From a bacterium (GTDB taxonomy: Bacteria > JAHJDO01): a stretch of 22,502 nt of DNA. Location: NCBI GenBank assembly GCA_030652805.1, contig JAUSPT010000083.1, positions 1 through 22,502 on the forward strand, written 5' to 3'. Below the pieces are notes generated by a model that made no database searches, had not been told where the DNA came from, and saw only the letters and a program-made list of their open reading frames with translations. The position numbers were made by a program, and so were the translations under genes. Of this stretch, positions 9,773-17,007 are shown piece by piece (the first letter of the stretch is position 1; each line of letters begins with the position of its first letter).

Positions 9773-9786
9773 CAAAAGGGAAAATT

Positions 9787-11070
9787 ATGCAATTACAGAC
9801 AACAATAAGCAATAAAGTGAGTTGTGCAGGTATTGGCTTGCATACAGGAAACAAAACAACCATTTGTTTTAAACCTGCAGATGAAAACACAGGTATAAAA
9901 TTCATAAGAAAGGATTTACCAGAGAGTCCAGTAGTTAAAGCAGACATTAGTGGAGTTGTTGATACAGCCAGAGGGACTTCTCTGGGTAAAAGCGATATAA
10001 AAGTGCATACTGTAGAGCACGTACTGGCGGCAGCAGCAGGTTTAGGGATTGATAATATGTTGGTTGAACTCAGCAGCAATGAGCCTCCTGTACTTGACGG
10101 AAGCGCTTTGCCATTTGTGGAGGCGCTGGAAGGGGCAAAGCTTGTGCAGCAAAAAGCGGCTAAGAAGTTTTTTGAAGTAAAAGAGCCTGTTTGGGTTTCA
10201 GAAAATGGTTCTTCTTTGGTTGCTTTGCCGTCAAAAGATTTTCGAATTTCATTTACTATTGACTATAACCATCCTGTACTTAATTCTCAATTCGCCTCAG
10301 TTATAATTACCCCGAAATCTTTTAAGGAAGAAATAGCCTCTGCAAGAACATTCTGTTTTCTGGAAGAGGTGGAGATGTTGCAAAAGGAAGGGCTCATAAA
10401 AGGTGGTAGTTTAGAGAATGCCGTTGTTATAGGAGACGAAGCTCTTCTTAACGATAAATTGAGATTTGAAAACGAGTTTGTTATGCATAAGATACTTGAT
10501 TTAATAGGCGATCTGTATTTACTGGGACAACCACTAAAAGCACATGTTATTGCAATAAAAAGCGGTCATTCTCTAAATATAGAGCTGGTTAAAAGACTTA
10601 AGAAAATGAGAGGGCTGGTGGATGACGATGATACGGAGACTAAAACTAGTTTAAACATAGATGAGATAAAAAAGATACTTCCGCATAGATATCCATTTTT
10701 ACTTATTGACAGGATAACAAAGATTGAAGGAGATGAAAAGATAGTAGGGATTAAGAATGTTACTGCAAACGAAAGTTTTTTTCAGGGACACTTTCCAGAC
10801 TATCCAATAATGCCCGGCGTACTAATTGTTGAGGCAATGGCGCAGGTAGGCGGGATTCTGTTATTGAGAAAAAAAGAGAATAGAGGAAAGACGCCATTTT
10901 TTGCTAAAATGGATAATGTCAAATTAAGACGGCCTGTCAGACCAGGAGATCAACTTGTTATAGAAGTTGAGGTAATTAAGGCAAAAAGCAGAGTTGGAAG
11001 GATAATGGCAAAGGCTTCTGTTAATAGGGAAATAGTATGCGAAGCGGAATTAACGTCAATTATACAATAA
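9787..11070 (+). CDS. lpxC/fabZ: LpxC-FabZ fusion: UDP-acyl-GlcN deacetylase plus 3-hydroxyacyl-ACP dehydratase
   Basis: Bifunctional 427-residue protein. Residues 1 to about 275 are LpxC, the zinc deacetylase that commits to lipid A synthesis. The zinc ligands correspond to H78 (in HTVEHVL), H234 and D238 (in HKILD), with catalytic E77 and H261 (in SGHS). Residues about 288-427 are FabZ, the hot-dog dehydratase of fatty acid synthesis, with catalytic H335 (GHFPDYPIMPG) and E349 (VEAMAQ). An acidic linker (about 279-287) joins them. Such fusions are known in Bacteroidetes/Chlorobi and some candidate phyla. All catalytic residues I looked for are present, so both halves are probably active. 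Both enzymes draw on the same 3-hydroxyacyl-ACP pool, which may explain the linkage. An AAGGGA SD lies just upstream. Confidence 0.95.
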   Translation: MQLQTTISNKVSCAGIGLHTGNKTTICFKPADENTGIKFIRKDLPESPVVKADISGVVDTARGTSLGKSDIKVHTVEHVLAAAAGLGIDNMLVELSSNEPPVLDGSALPFVEALEGAKLVQQKAAKKFFEVKEPVWVSENGSSLVALPSKDFRISFTIDYNHPVLNSQFASVIITPKSFKEEIASARTFCFLEEVEMLQKEGLIKGGSLENAVVIGDEALLNDKLRFENEFVMHKILDLIGDLYLLGQPLKAHVIAIKSGHSLNIELVKRLKKMRGLVDDDDTETKTSLNIDEIKKILPHRYPFLLIDRITKIEGDEKIVGIKNVTANESFFQGHFPDYPIMPGVLIVEAMAQVGGILLLRKKENRGKTPFFAKMDNVKLRRPVRPGDQLVIEVEVIKAKSRVGRIMAKASVNREIVCEAELTSIIQ

Positions 11071-11083
11071 GTGATATTAGAAA

Positions 11084-11854
11084 ATGACAATCCATAATAC
11101 AGCAGTCATTTCTCCAAACGCTAAGATTTCTAAAGGTGTAAAAATCGGACCATGGAGCGTTATAGGAGATAATGTCAAAATAGGAAAAAACACAGAAATT
11201 GGGTCTAATGTTGTAATAGACGGCTGGACAAGCATAGGAGAAAACAATAAGATATCTCCTGGGGCGGTTATTGGAACAGCTCCACAGGATGTAAAATACG
11301 AGGATGCCCGTACGTACGTTAAAATAGGTAACGGGAACATTATAAGAGAATATGTTACAATTAATAGAGCAACAGAGCCAGAGACAGAAACACTGGTAGG
11401 GAATAACAATTTTCTTATGGCATATACACATATCGCACATAATTGTAAAGTGGGTAATAATGTTATAATAGTTAATTATACAGCATTATCAGGACATACT
11501 GTGTTAGAGGATAGATGTGTGCTGTCCGGTATGGTAGGGATTCATCAGGGAGCAAGGGTTGGTAGGCTGGCCATTGTAGGGGGATTGTCCAAGGTAGTTA
11601 AGGATATTCCTCCGTTTGCAAGGGCAGATGGCCATCCTATAAGGATATATGGACTGAATACTATAGGATTAACCAGAAACAACATCCCTGCTCCAGTTAT
11701 AGAAAAACTTAAAAAGGCTTATAAAATTTTATTTAGATCCGGCATGAATACCAGTCAGGCTATCGGTAAAATTGAGGAAGAGATTCCTTTAATAGACGAG
11801 ATACAATATCTTATAAATTTTATTAGAACATCTGACAGAGGTATATGTAAATGA
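11084..11854 (+). CDS. lpxA: LpxA, UDP-N-acetylglucosamine acyltransferase
   Basis: Adds a 3-hydroxyacyl chain to UDP-GlcNAc, the first step of lipid A synthesis, in the cytoplasm. The 256 residues show left-handed beta-helix hexapeptide repeats over about 1-190, followed by a C-terminal helical part. THIAHNC carries H116 and H119, the latter matching the E. coli catalytic H125. GH at 137-138 and IHQ at 153-155 match the E. coli H144 and H160 sites. G167 aligns with E. coli G173, the residue of the acyl-chain ruler that allows long (C14-type) chains; applying that here is inference. The SD is weak. The stop overlaps the lpxI start by four bases (ATGA). Confidence 0.95.
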   Translation: MTIHNTAVISPNAKISKGVKIGPWSVIGDNVKIGKNTEIGSNVVIDGWTSIGENNKISPGAVIGTAPQDVKYEDARTYVKIGNGNIIREYVTINRATEPETETLVGNNNFLMAYTHIAHNCKVGNNVIIVNYTALSGHTVLEDRCVLSGMVGIHQGARVGRLAIVGGLSKVVKDIPPFARADGHPIRIYGLNTIGLTRNNIPAPVIEKLKKAYKILFRSGMNTSQAIGKIEEEIPLIDEIQYLINFIRTSDRGICK

Positions 11855-12669
11855 AAGACGTAATAACTAGTTCCAGGATTGGCTTGATCTCTGGAAAAGG
11901 AAAGTTCCCCATTATTTTAGCGCAAGAAGCTAAGAGAAGGGGCATGAAAGTAGTTGCTGTTGCATTAAAAGAGGGGACTAATGCTGAGTTGGAAAACTAT
12001 GTAGATAAAATATATTGGCTCAGTATTGGAGAGATGGAAAAAGGTTTAGATATTCTAGTCAAAGAAGAGTTAAAGGAAGTTTTTATGGTAGGCAAGATAG
12101 AGAAGAGCCTACTGTTTAAAAATATTCCAAGAGATAGTGTGATATCTAATCTTATTAAATTTACAACTGATAGATTAGACAATACACTACTAAAGGCAAT
12201 AGCAAATAAACTGGCTGAATTAGATATAAAGTTGCTGGATTCCACTATACTTATTAGGCCTCTCCTACCTCAAAGAGGCATACTTACAGAAAGAAAGCCT
12301 ACACAAGCAGAAATGGATGATATTAATTTTGGGCAGAAAATAGCCAAATCGATCGCAGCGCTCTATATAGGACAAACAGTTATTGTAAAGGATAAGGCTA
12401 TCCTAGCAGTAGAGGCAATAGAGGGCACGGACCAAACAATTAAACGAGCTGGCATGTATTGCAAAAAGGGCATAGTTATGGTTAAAGTCAGCTGGCCTGA
12501 CCAGGATATGCGTCTTGATGTTCCTACGATTGGTACTGATACAATCAAACTTTTAAAAGAAGCCAATGCGTCTGCAATAGCTATAGAAGCGCAGAAAACT
12601 ATCATTCTGGATATAGAAGAATCTGTTAATATAGCCAACCGCGCTGGAATCTGCATGGTCGCGTTCTAA
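11851..12669 (+). CDS. lpxI: LpxI, UDP-2,3-diacylglucosamine pyrophosphatase
   Basis: Hydrolyses UDP-2,3-diacylglucosamine to lipid X in lipid A synthesis, replacing LpxH in many bacteria. The 272 residues are the usual length for this family (formerly DUF1009). The start GLISGKGKFPIILA (11-24) and AVEAIEGTDQTIKRAG (186-201) are typical. RLDVPTIG holds D223, which corresponds to the catalytic Asp (D225) of the Caulobacter enzyme. Translation is probably coupled to lpxA (ATGA overlap). It is the last gene of the operon. Its stop TAA (12667-12669) overlaps the stop of the convergent DUF4159 gene, and I see no plus-strand terminator after it. Confidence 0.93.
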   Translation: MKDVITSSRIGLISGKGKFPIILAQEAKRRGMKVVAVALKEGTNAELENYVDKIYWLSIGEMEKGLDILVKEELKEVFMVGKIEKSLLFKNIPRDSVISNLIKFTTDRLDNTLLKAIANKLAELDIKLLDSTILIRPLLPQRGILTERKPTQAEMDDINFGQKIAKSIAALYIGQTVIVKDKAILAVEAIEGTDQTIKRAGMYCKKGIVMVKVSWPDQDMRLDVPTIGTDTIKLLKEANASAIAIEAQKTIILDIEESVNIANRAGICMVAF

Positions 12670-14156
12670 TGCGTTAAAGCATAAGCAATAATATTTGTAG
12701 CAAGTTTTATACTGTCCGGATATTTTATCCCAAGCCTGATAGGATAGGACACAACGTTCTGCCATCCCCACGCCAAATCGTATTTACTATAAACTAACAC
12801 AAGGTTCCCTCCTATACTGATTCCTTCAAGAGATGGCGAATCTGATGCATTAATCAGGCGAACATGATCCGTGTATTTAACTGATTTAATGTCATGTATG
12901 GTGCTATAAATAGGATGAGTTGTGGAAATCTGTGTTAATTTTTTATCAGGGAATATATTTTTAATATAATGCCTGAAGGATGTGTCAAATGCTTTCATAC
13001 CTGTTCTATTATCAACAAGGAGAAAACCTCCTCTGGTTAAATATTTTCTGAGATTACTACATTCCTGATCTGAAAGAACAAATTCTCCATGACCAGTCAT
13101 ATATAAAAAAGGATATGTAAATAAATTGGAATTTGTTAACGTTACTTCTTTCGGATGCAGAGATACTTCACACGATGTACTATTGGCAAGTTCTCTAAGC
13201 AGATTGGAGAGACGGGATAGAGAAGGATCCCAATATCCACTGTGTTTGATTTGAGCAATAAAAAATTCGGACGATTCTTTTTCTTTAGGAGATTTATAGA
13301 GGCGCTGAACACTTAGATATTCCCCAACAGGATAGAAGCTTAAGATATAAGCAATGATATTGTCCCCCATTTTTAGAGCGTCTGGAACAGAAGATCTTTT
13401 TCCATAATTATGAGTGTGGCCAGACCATCCACAGCTAAGATCATATATGGATAGAAATAATGCTGTGCGTGAGCCAATATCAATTCCATAGAAAACGGGT
13501 TCTGAATAAGAATATTTTTCATCAATCTTCATATGCACGCTCTTTATAGTATGAAGCGTCCTGTAAACAGGGTGATCAAGCGGTAATTTATATAGAGGAC
13601 TATCAGGAAACATTTCTCCAATCAACTTAATAAAGGATTGCCTAATTTCATTCCTTCCGCAGCAGCAGTCGTAAATTAATGTGCCTCCGCTTTCCAGATA
13701 CCTCCGAAGAGATACAACTTCTTTTTTATCAAACGAAAATGAGAGATGTCCGGTAATATAGAGAATTGGACAATCCTTTGGACTGATTACAGGGTTTTTT
13801 TGAACATAGGAGGAGAGAGAGAACCGTGAAGTTTTATACTGAATGTTAAGTGTTTTTTTTATATGTTCTAACAGCCCATAATCATCGCTCCAGTCGCTGA
13901 GCCATTGCTTATTTACGCCATACTCAATTTTTACAAGAAGCACAGGCGGAGAAGGTGGGCGTTTTTTTTCTGTTCTACGTAAAGGAGCAACAGGTAAAGG
14001 TAGGGGAGGAAAGGATTCTCCTCCTGCGCGTCTATGAGCCTTTGCTTTAGGAGGAGGTCCACATACATCAAGAACTTTTTCTTCCTGCGCTAATGAATAA
14101 GAAAAACAAAATACTAAGAGAATATTAAAAATTATGAATTGAGATTTCTTTATCAT
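12666..14156 (-). CDS. Secreted protein with two tandem DUF4159 domains
   Basis: Function unknown. The 496-residue product begins with a signal peptide (cleavage near SLAQ at 24), then a proline-rich linker (about 34-72), then two copies of a DUF4159 domain at about 73-274 and 297-496. DUF4159 resembles ThuA/class I glutamine-amidotransferase-like folds. The core is repeated as LYITGH / LYMTGH, LRRYLESGG / LRKYLTRGG, MFPD / IFPD, HPVY / HPIY, HTIKSV / HDIKSV, YDLSCGW / YDLAWGW and NIIAY. My ungapped alignment of 129-207 with 348-426 gives 33 identities in 79. The first copy has an odd CCC (164-166) where the second has NRT. It is a lone minus-strand gene between two plus-strand operons, with its own promoter. 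It should be exported, probably to the periplasm or cell surface. Confidence 0.85.
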   Translation of the reverse strand: MIKKSQFIIFNILLVFCFSYSLAQEEKVLDVCGPPPKAKAHRRAGGESFPPLPLPVAPLRRTEKKRPPSPPVLLVKIEYGVNKQWLSDWSDDYGLLEHIKKTLNIQYKTSRFSLSSYVQKNPVISPKDCPILYITGHLSFSFDKKEVVSLRRYLESGGTLIYDCCCGRNEIRQSFIKLIGEMFPDSPLYKLPLDHPVYRTLHTIKSVHMKIDEKYSYSEPVFYGIDIGSRTALFLSIYDLSCGWSGHTHNYGKRSSVPDALKMGDNIIAYILSFYPVGEYLSVQRLYKSPKEKESSEFFIAQIKHSGYWDPSLSRLSNLLRELANSTSCEVSLHPKEVTLTNSNLFTYPFLYMTGHGEFVLSDQECSNLRKYLTRGGFLLVDNRTGMKAFDTSFRHYIKNIFPDKKLTQISTTHPIYSTIHDIKSVKYTDHVRLINASDSPSLEGISIGGNLVLVYSKYDLAWGWQNVVSYPIRLGIKYPDSIKLATNIIAYALTH

Positions 14157-14162
14157 ATTAAA

Positions 14163-14180
14163 CCTCTTTTATGTATTATA
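14163..14180 (-). promoter_or_regulatory. -10 element and ribosome binding site of the DUF4159 gene
   Basis: On the minus strand a perfect TATAAT lies at 14180-14175, about 19 bases before the ATG (14156-14154). An AGAGG Shine-Dalgarno sits at 14167-14163. The -35 region (around 14198-14203) is poor. The transcript would have a leader of only about a dozen bases. This explains how a lone gene facing the neighbouring operon is expressed. Confidence 0.45.
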
Positions 14181-14223
14181 CACAAAATCTTAGCAAATAA
14201 AACTTCCTATTGTCTTATGCTTT

Positions 14224-14257
14224 TGATACAATCACTGTTATTGACAGCATAAGGAAA
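14224..14257 (+). promoter_or_regulatory. Probable extended -10 promoter and SD of the M50-trpS-pheA operon
   Basis: TGATACAAT at 14224-14232 is an extended -10 (TGn plus five of six consensus bases). TTCCTA 17 bp upstream (14204-14209) is a weak -35. Transcription would begin near 14240. AAGGAAA at 14251-14257 then serves as SD for the ATG at 14261. This decides the start: the upstream in-frame TTG at 14210 would lie before the promoter and has no SD. The two divergent promoters share less than 70 bp. Confidence 0.45.
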
Positions 14258-14260
14258 TGT

Positions 14261-14887
14261 ATGATTTTGTTGCAGGTTTTTGTTCTGCTTCTTGCAGTGG
14301 TAATACATGAGTTTGCTCATGGCTGGATGGCTTATAAATGCGGAGATTCCACTGCTCGAGACATGGGAAGACTTACGCTTAATCCTATTCCTCATATTGA
14401 TCTTAATATGACTATAATAATGCCTATTTTAATATATATGATGTCAGGAGGAAGAGCTATATTTGGAGGGGCAAAACCAGTTCCTATTAATCCTAATAAT
14501 TTTAGGAATCCTAAAAGAGATATGATTCTCGTTTCTCTTGCCGGATGCGCTTCAAATTTTGTAGCAGCAATTTTATTTGCACTTCTTATAAGATTAGGGA
14601 TTGCGGGAATACTGCCTGCTTTCACACTGCTGTGTGTGTATGGTGTGCTAATAAACATTCTTTTAGGGGTTTTTAATCTTATTCCAATACCTCCATTAGA
14701 TGGTTCAAAGATATTAATGTCAATCCTGCCATATAAGCAAATGATGGCTTACTTGAAATTTGAGCGATTTGGATTTATTTTGATAATATTCTTTTTATTC
14801 TTGGGGGGGTTTGGTTTTTTCTTCAAATATATTATTTTACCGTTAGTTTCTTTTATGACTGATGGTCTGATTTATAGGATATTATAG
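14261..14887 (+). CDS. M50-family (site-2-protease-like) membrane metalloprotease
   Basis: Predicted 208-residue integral membrane zinc metalloprotease of the YwhC/rhomboid-independent M50 group that lacks PDZ domains. The first membrane segment holds the zinc motif HEFAH (H16, E17, H20). It is followed by AYKCGDSTARDMGRLTLNP, typical of this group. The third metal ligand is in NLIPIPPLDGSKIL (about 145-158). Hydrophobic segments are consistent with about five or six membrane helices. I chose ATG 14261 over the in-frame TTG 14210 because AAGGAAA precedes it and the hydrophobic segment then starts the protein, as in homologues. Substrate unknown. It abuts trpS (2-bp gap), an arrangement likely to give co-transcription. 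Confidence 0.88.
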   Translation: MILLQVFVLLLAVVIHEFAHGWMAYKCGDSTARDMGRLTLNPIPHIDLNMTIIMPILIYMMSGGRAIFGGAKPVPINPNNFRNPKRDMILVSLAGCASNFVAAILFALLIRLGIAGILPAFTLLCVYGVLINILLGVFNLIPIPPLDGSKILMSILPYKQMMAYLKFERFGFILIIFFLFLGGFGFFFKYIILPLVSFMTDGLIYRIL

Positions 14888-14889
14888 AT

Positions 14890-15900
14890 ATGTCTAACAA
14901 GACTAGAAAGAGAATTTTAACAGGGGATAGACCAACGGGACGGCTGCATATTGGACACTTATTAGGTGCCCTGCAAGATCGTGTAGCGCTTCAGGATGAA
15001 TATGATACATTTGTAATAATTGCTGACGTACAGGCGTTAACTGACAATTTTAAAGATCCCCAAAAAGTGCGAAGCAATATTTTTGAAGTTGCAATTGATA
15101 ACCTTGCTGTTGGTATGGATCCAAATAAGTCAACCATTTTCGTTCAATCTCTAATTCCTGAAATAGCAGAACTAACTGTTTTTTATTCTAATCTGGTTAC
15201 AATCGCTAGGTTGGAGAGAAATCCTACTGTTAAAGAGGAGATTAAACAGAAAAAGAATTTATTTGGAGACAATGTAACATTTGGGTTCTTAGGATATCCA
15301 ATTAGTCAGGCGGCAGACATTACTGCGTTTCAGGCTGATTTGGTACCGGTAGGCGACGACCAATTGCCTCAAATTGAGTTGACGAGAGAAATTGTTAGAA
15401 AATTCAACCAAATTTATGGGCAAACACTAAAGGAGCCGGAACCTAGAATAGGGCGGTTTCCCAGGGTTAAAGGATTAGATGGGAATAAAATGAGCAAGAG
15501 CTTGAATAATGCTATATATCTAGCTGATTCTCCGGAAATAATTGAAAGGAAAATTCTCTCAGCAATAACTGATACACAGAAAATTCGTCTTAAGGATAAA
15601 GGGCATCCGGATATCTGTACAGTATATCATTATCATGAAATGTTTAGTGCTGAAAAATTAGAGATAATTAGAAAAGAATGTAAAAAGGGAGATAGAGGTT
15701 GTGTCCAATGCAAAAAACAATTAGCTCAAGATATAATTAAGAGGTTGTCTCCCATCCGAGAAAAAAGATTATACTATCAAGAGAGAAGAAAACTAGTTGG
15801 AGAAATTTTGTATGAGGGAACTAAAAAAGCGAGGCAAGTTGCGCAAGCTACTATGTCAGAGGTTAGGAAAGCAATGAAACTATACAGTGGAGTATTTTAG
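14890..15900 (+). CDS. trpS: Tryptophanyl-tRNA synthetase with possible 4Fe-4S motif
   Basis: Class I aminoacyl-tRNA synthetase that charges tRNA-Trp. The 336 residues contain the HIGH signature (20-23, within GRLHIGHLLGAL) and KMSKS (200-204). PISQAADI and VPVGDDQLPQIELTREI are typical TrpRS segments. In the C-terminal tRNA-binding part, four cysteines, C243-x20-C264-x6-C271-x2-C274, closely match the C-x22-C-x6-C-x2-C iron-sulfur site described for the Thermotoga maritima enzyme. A 4Fe-4S cluster is therefore likely here by family analogy. The stop directly abuts the pheA ATG. Confidence 0.97.
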   Translation: MSNKTRKRILTGDRPTGRLHIGHLLGALQDRVALQDEYDTFVIIADVQALTDNFKDPQKVRSNIFEVAIDNLAVGMDPNKSTIFVQSLIPEIAELTVFYSNLVTIARLERNPTVKEEIKQKKNLFGDNVTFGFLGYPISQAADITAFQADLVPVGDDQLPQIELTREIVRKFNQIYGQTLKEPEPRIGRFPRVKGLDGNKMSKSLNNAIYLADSPEIIERKILSAITDTQKIRLKDKGHPDICTVYHYHEMFSAEKLEIIRKECKKGDRGCVQCKKQLAQDIIKRLSPIREKRLYYQERRKLVGEILYEGTKKARQVAQATMSEVRKAMKLYSGVF

Positions 15901-16968
15901 ATGGATATTAATAAATTGAGAAAAATAATAGATGAAGTGGATGAGGGGATTTTAAACCTGTTGAATCAAAGAGCAAAAACAGCAGTAGCTATTGGTAAGG
16001 AAAAGCAGAAAAAGCGATTAAAAACACACGATAAGCTTCGTGAAGAGAAGATTCTCGAAAAACTTGTTTTGAGAAATGAAGGCCCCTTATCAAAAAAAAT
16101 GATTATTGCTGTATATCGTGAAATACTATCTGTATGTCGCAGTTTGCAGTCCTCTATTAAAGTAGCGTATTTGGGGCCAAAAGCTTCTAATGCCTATCTT
16201 GCTGCAAGGAAGAGATTTGGAGCATCTGTTGATTTTGTCCCTGTTAGTACTATTTTTGATGTTTTTGGAGAAGTTGAAAAAGACAAGGCGCATTTTGGTC
16301 TTGTTCCTGTTGAAAACTCCACAGAGGGAATGGTTTCCTATACATTAGACATGTTTTTCAGCTCTGAACTTAAGATATCTGGAGAAGTGAGTTTGCCTAT
16401 TACTCATAATTTATTAGCAAAAGGTTCCAAAAAGGAAATTAAACGTGTGTATTCTCATCCACAGGCTCTAGCGCAGTGTAGAACATGGGTAAAGAATAAT
16501 CTATCCTCTGTTCAATTCATAGAAATATCCAGCACTGCAGAGGCCGCAAAGCTGGCATCTCAGTCAAAACAGAATGGAGCAATAGCTAATGAACTTGCTG
16601 CTGAAGTGTACGATTTAAACATACTGGAGCAGCATATTGAAGATTTAGAAACTAATTTAACGCGTTTTCTGGTTATTAGTAAGGATCTTAGTGAAAAATG
16701 CAAGCATATGAAGACCTCTATCATGTTCTTTGTAAAAGATGAACCAGGATCACTTTATAATATACTCGAAATTTTCAAAAGACGTAATATTAATTTAACA
16801 AAGATTGAATCACGACCGTCTAAACAGAAAGCATGGGAGTATATCTTCTTTATTGACTGCGAAGGGTACTGGAAGGATAAAGAGATAGAACTTGCACTAA
16901 AAGAATTAGAAAAAAAGTGTATTTCTTTGAAAGTGCTGGGTTCATATCCTGTTGACACTACTGTGTAA
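15901..16968 (+). CDS. pheA: PheA, chorismate mutase / prephenate dehydratase with ACT domain
   Basis: Bifunctional P-protein that converts chorismate to prephenate and then to phenylpyruvate for phenylalanine synthesis. Residues 1 to about 83 are an AroQ-type chorismate mutase (IDEVDEGILNLLNQRAKTA). Residues about 86-262 are prephenate dehydratase, with VPVENSTEGMV (135-145), SHPQALAQC (185-193) and the catalytic-site motif NLTRFLVI (252-259). Residues about 270-355 are the ACT domain, with EPGSLYNIL (281-289) and ESRP (303-306), the phenylalanine-binding motif for feedback inhibition. Length 355 is normal. No leader-peptide attenuator can fit, because the gene starts at the base after trpS stops. 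Linkage to trpS groups two aromatic amino acid functions. Confidence 0.97.
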   Translation: MDINKLRKIIDEVDEGILNLLNQRAKTAVAIGKEKQKKRLKTHDKLREEKILEKLVLRNEGPLSKKMIIAVYREILSVCRSLQSSIKVAYLGPKASNAYLAARKRFGASVDFVPVSTIFDVFGEVEKDKAHFGLVPVENSTEGMVSYTLDMFFSSELKISGEVSLPITHNLLAKGSKKEIKRVYSHPQALAQCRTWVKNNLSSVQFIEISSTAEAAKLASQSKQNGAIANELAAEVYDLNILEQHIEDLETNLTRFLVISKDLSEKCKHMKTSIMFFVKDEPGSLYNILEIFKRRNINLTKIESRPSKQKAWEYIFFIDCEGYWKDKEIELALKELEKKCISLKVLGSYPVDTTV

Positions 16969-17007
16969 ATCTGCTAAAAGCGAATACTTCTATAAGGGGA
17001 AACACAC

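Noticed and set aside
13941-13970. G-rich stretch followed by eight T on the plus strand, as a terminator for the lpxI transcript
   Set aside because: The G-rich part has almost no complementary C to form a stem, it is 1.3 kb downstream, and on the minus strand it simply encodes the Lys/Pro-rich linker.
14210-14260. Upstream TTG start that would add 17 residues to the M50 protease
   Set aside because: No SD before it, it would precede the predicted promoter, and the added residues do not resemble the family N terminus. ATG 14261 has AAGGAAA before it.
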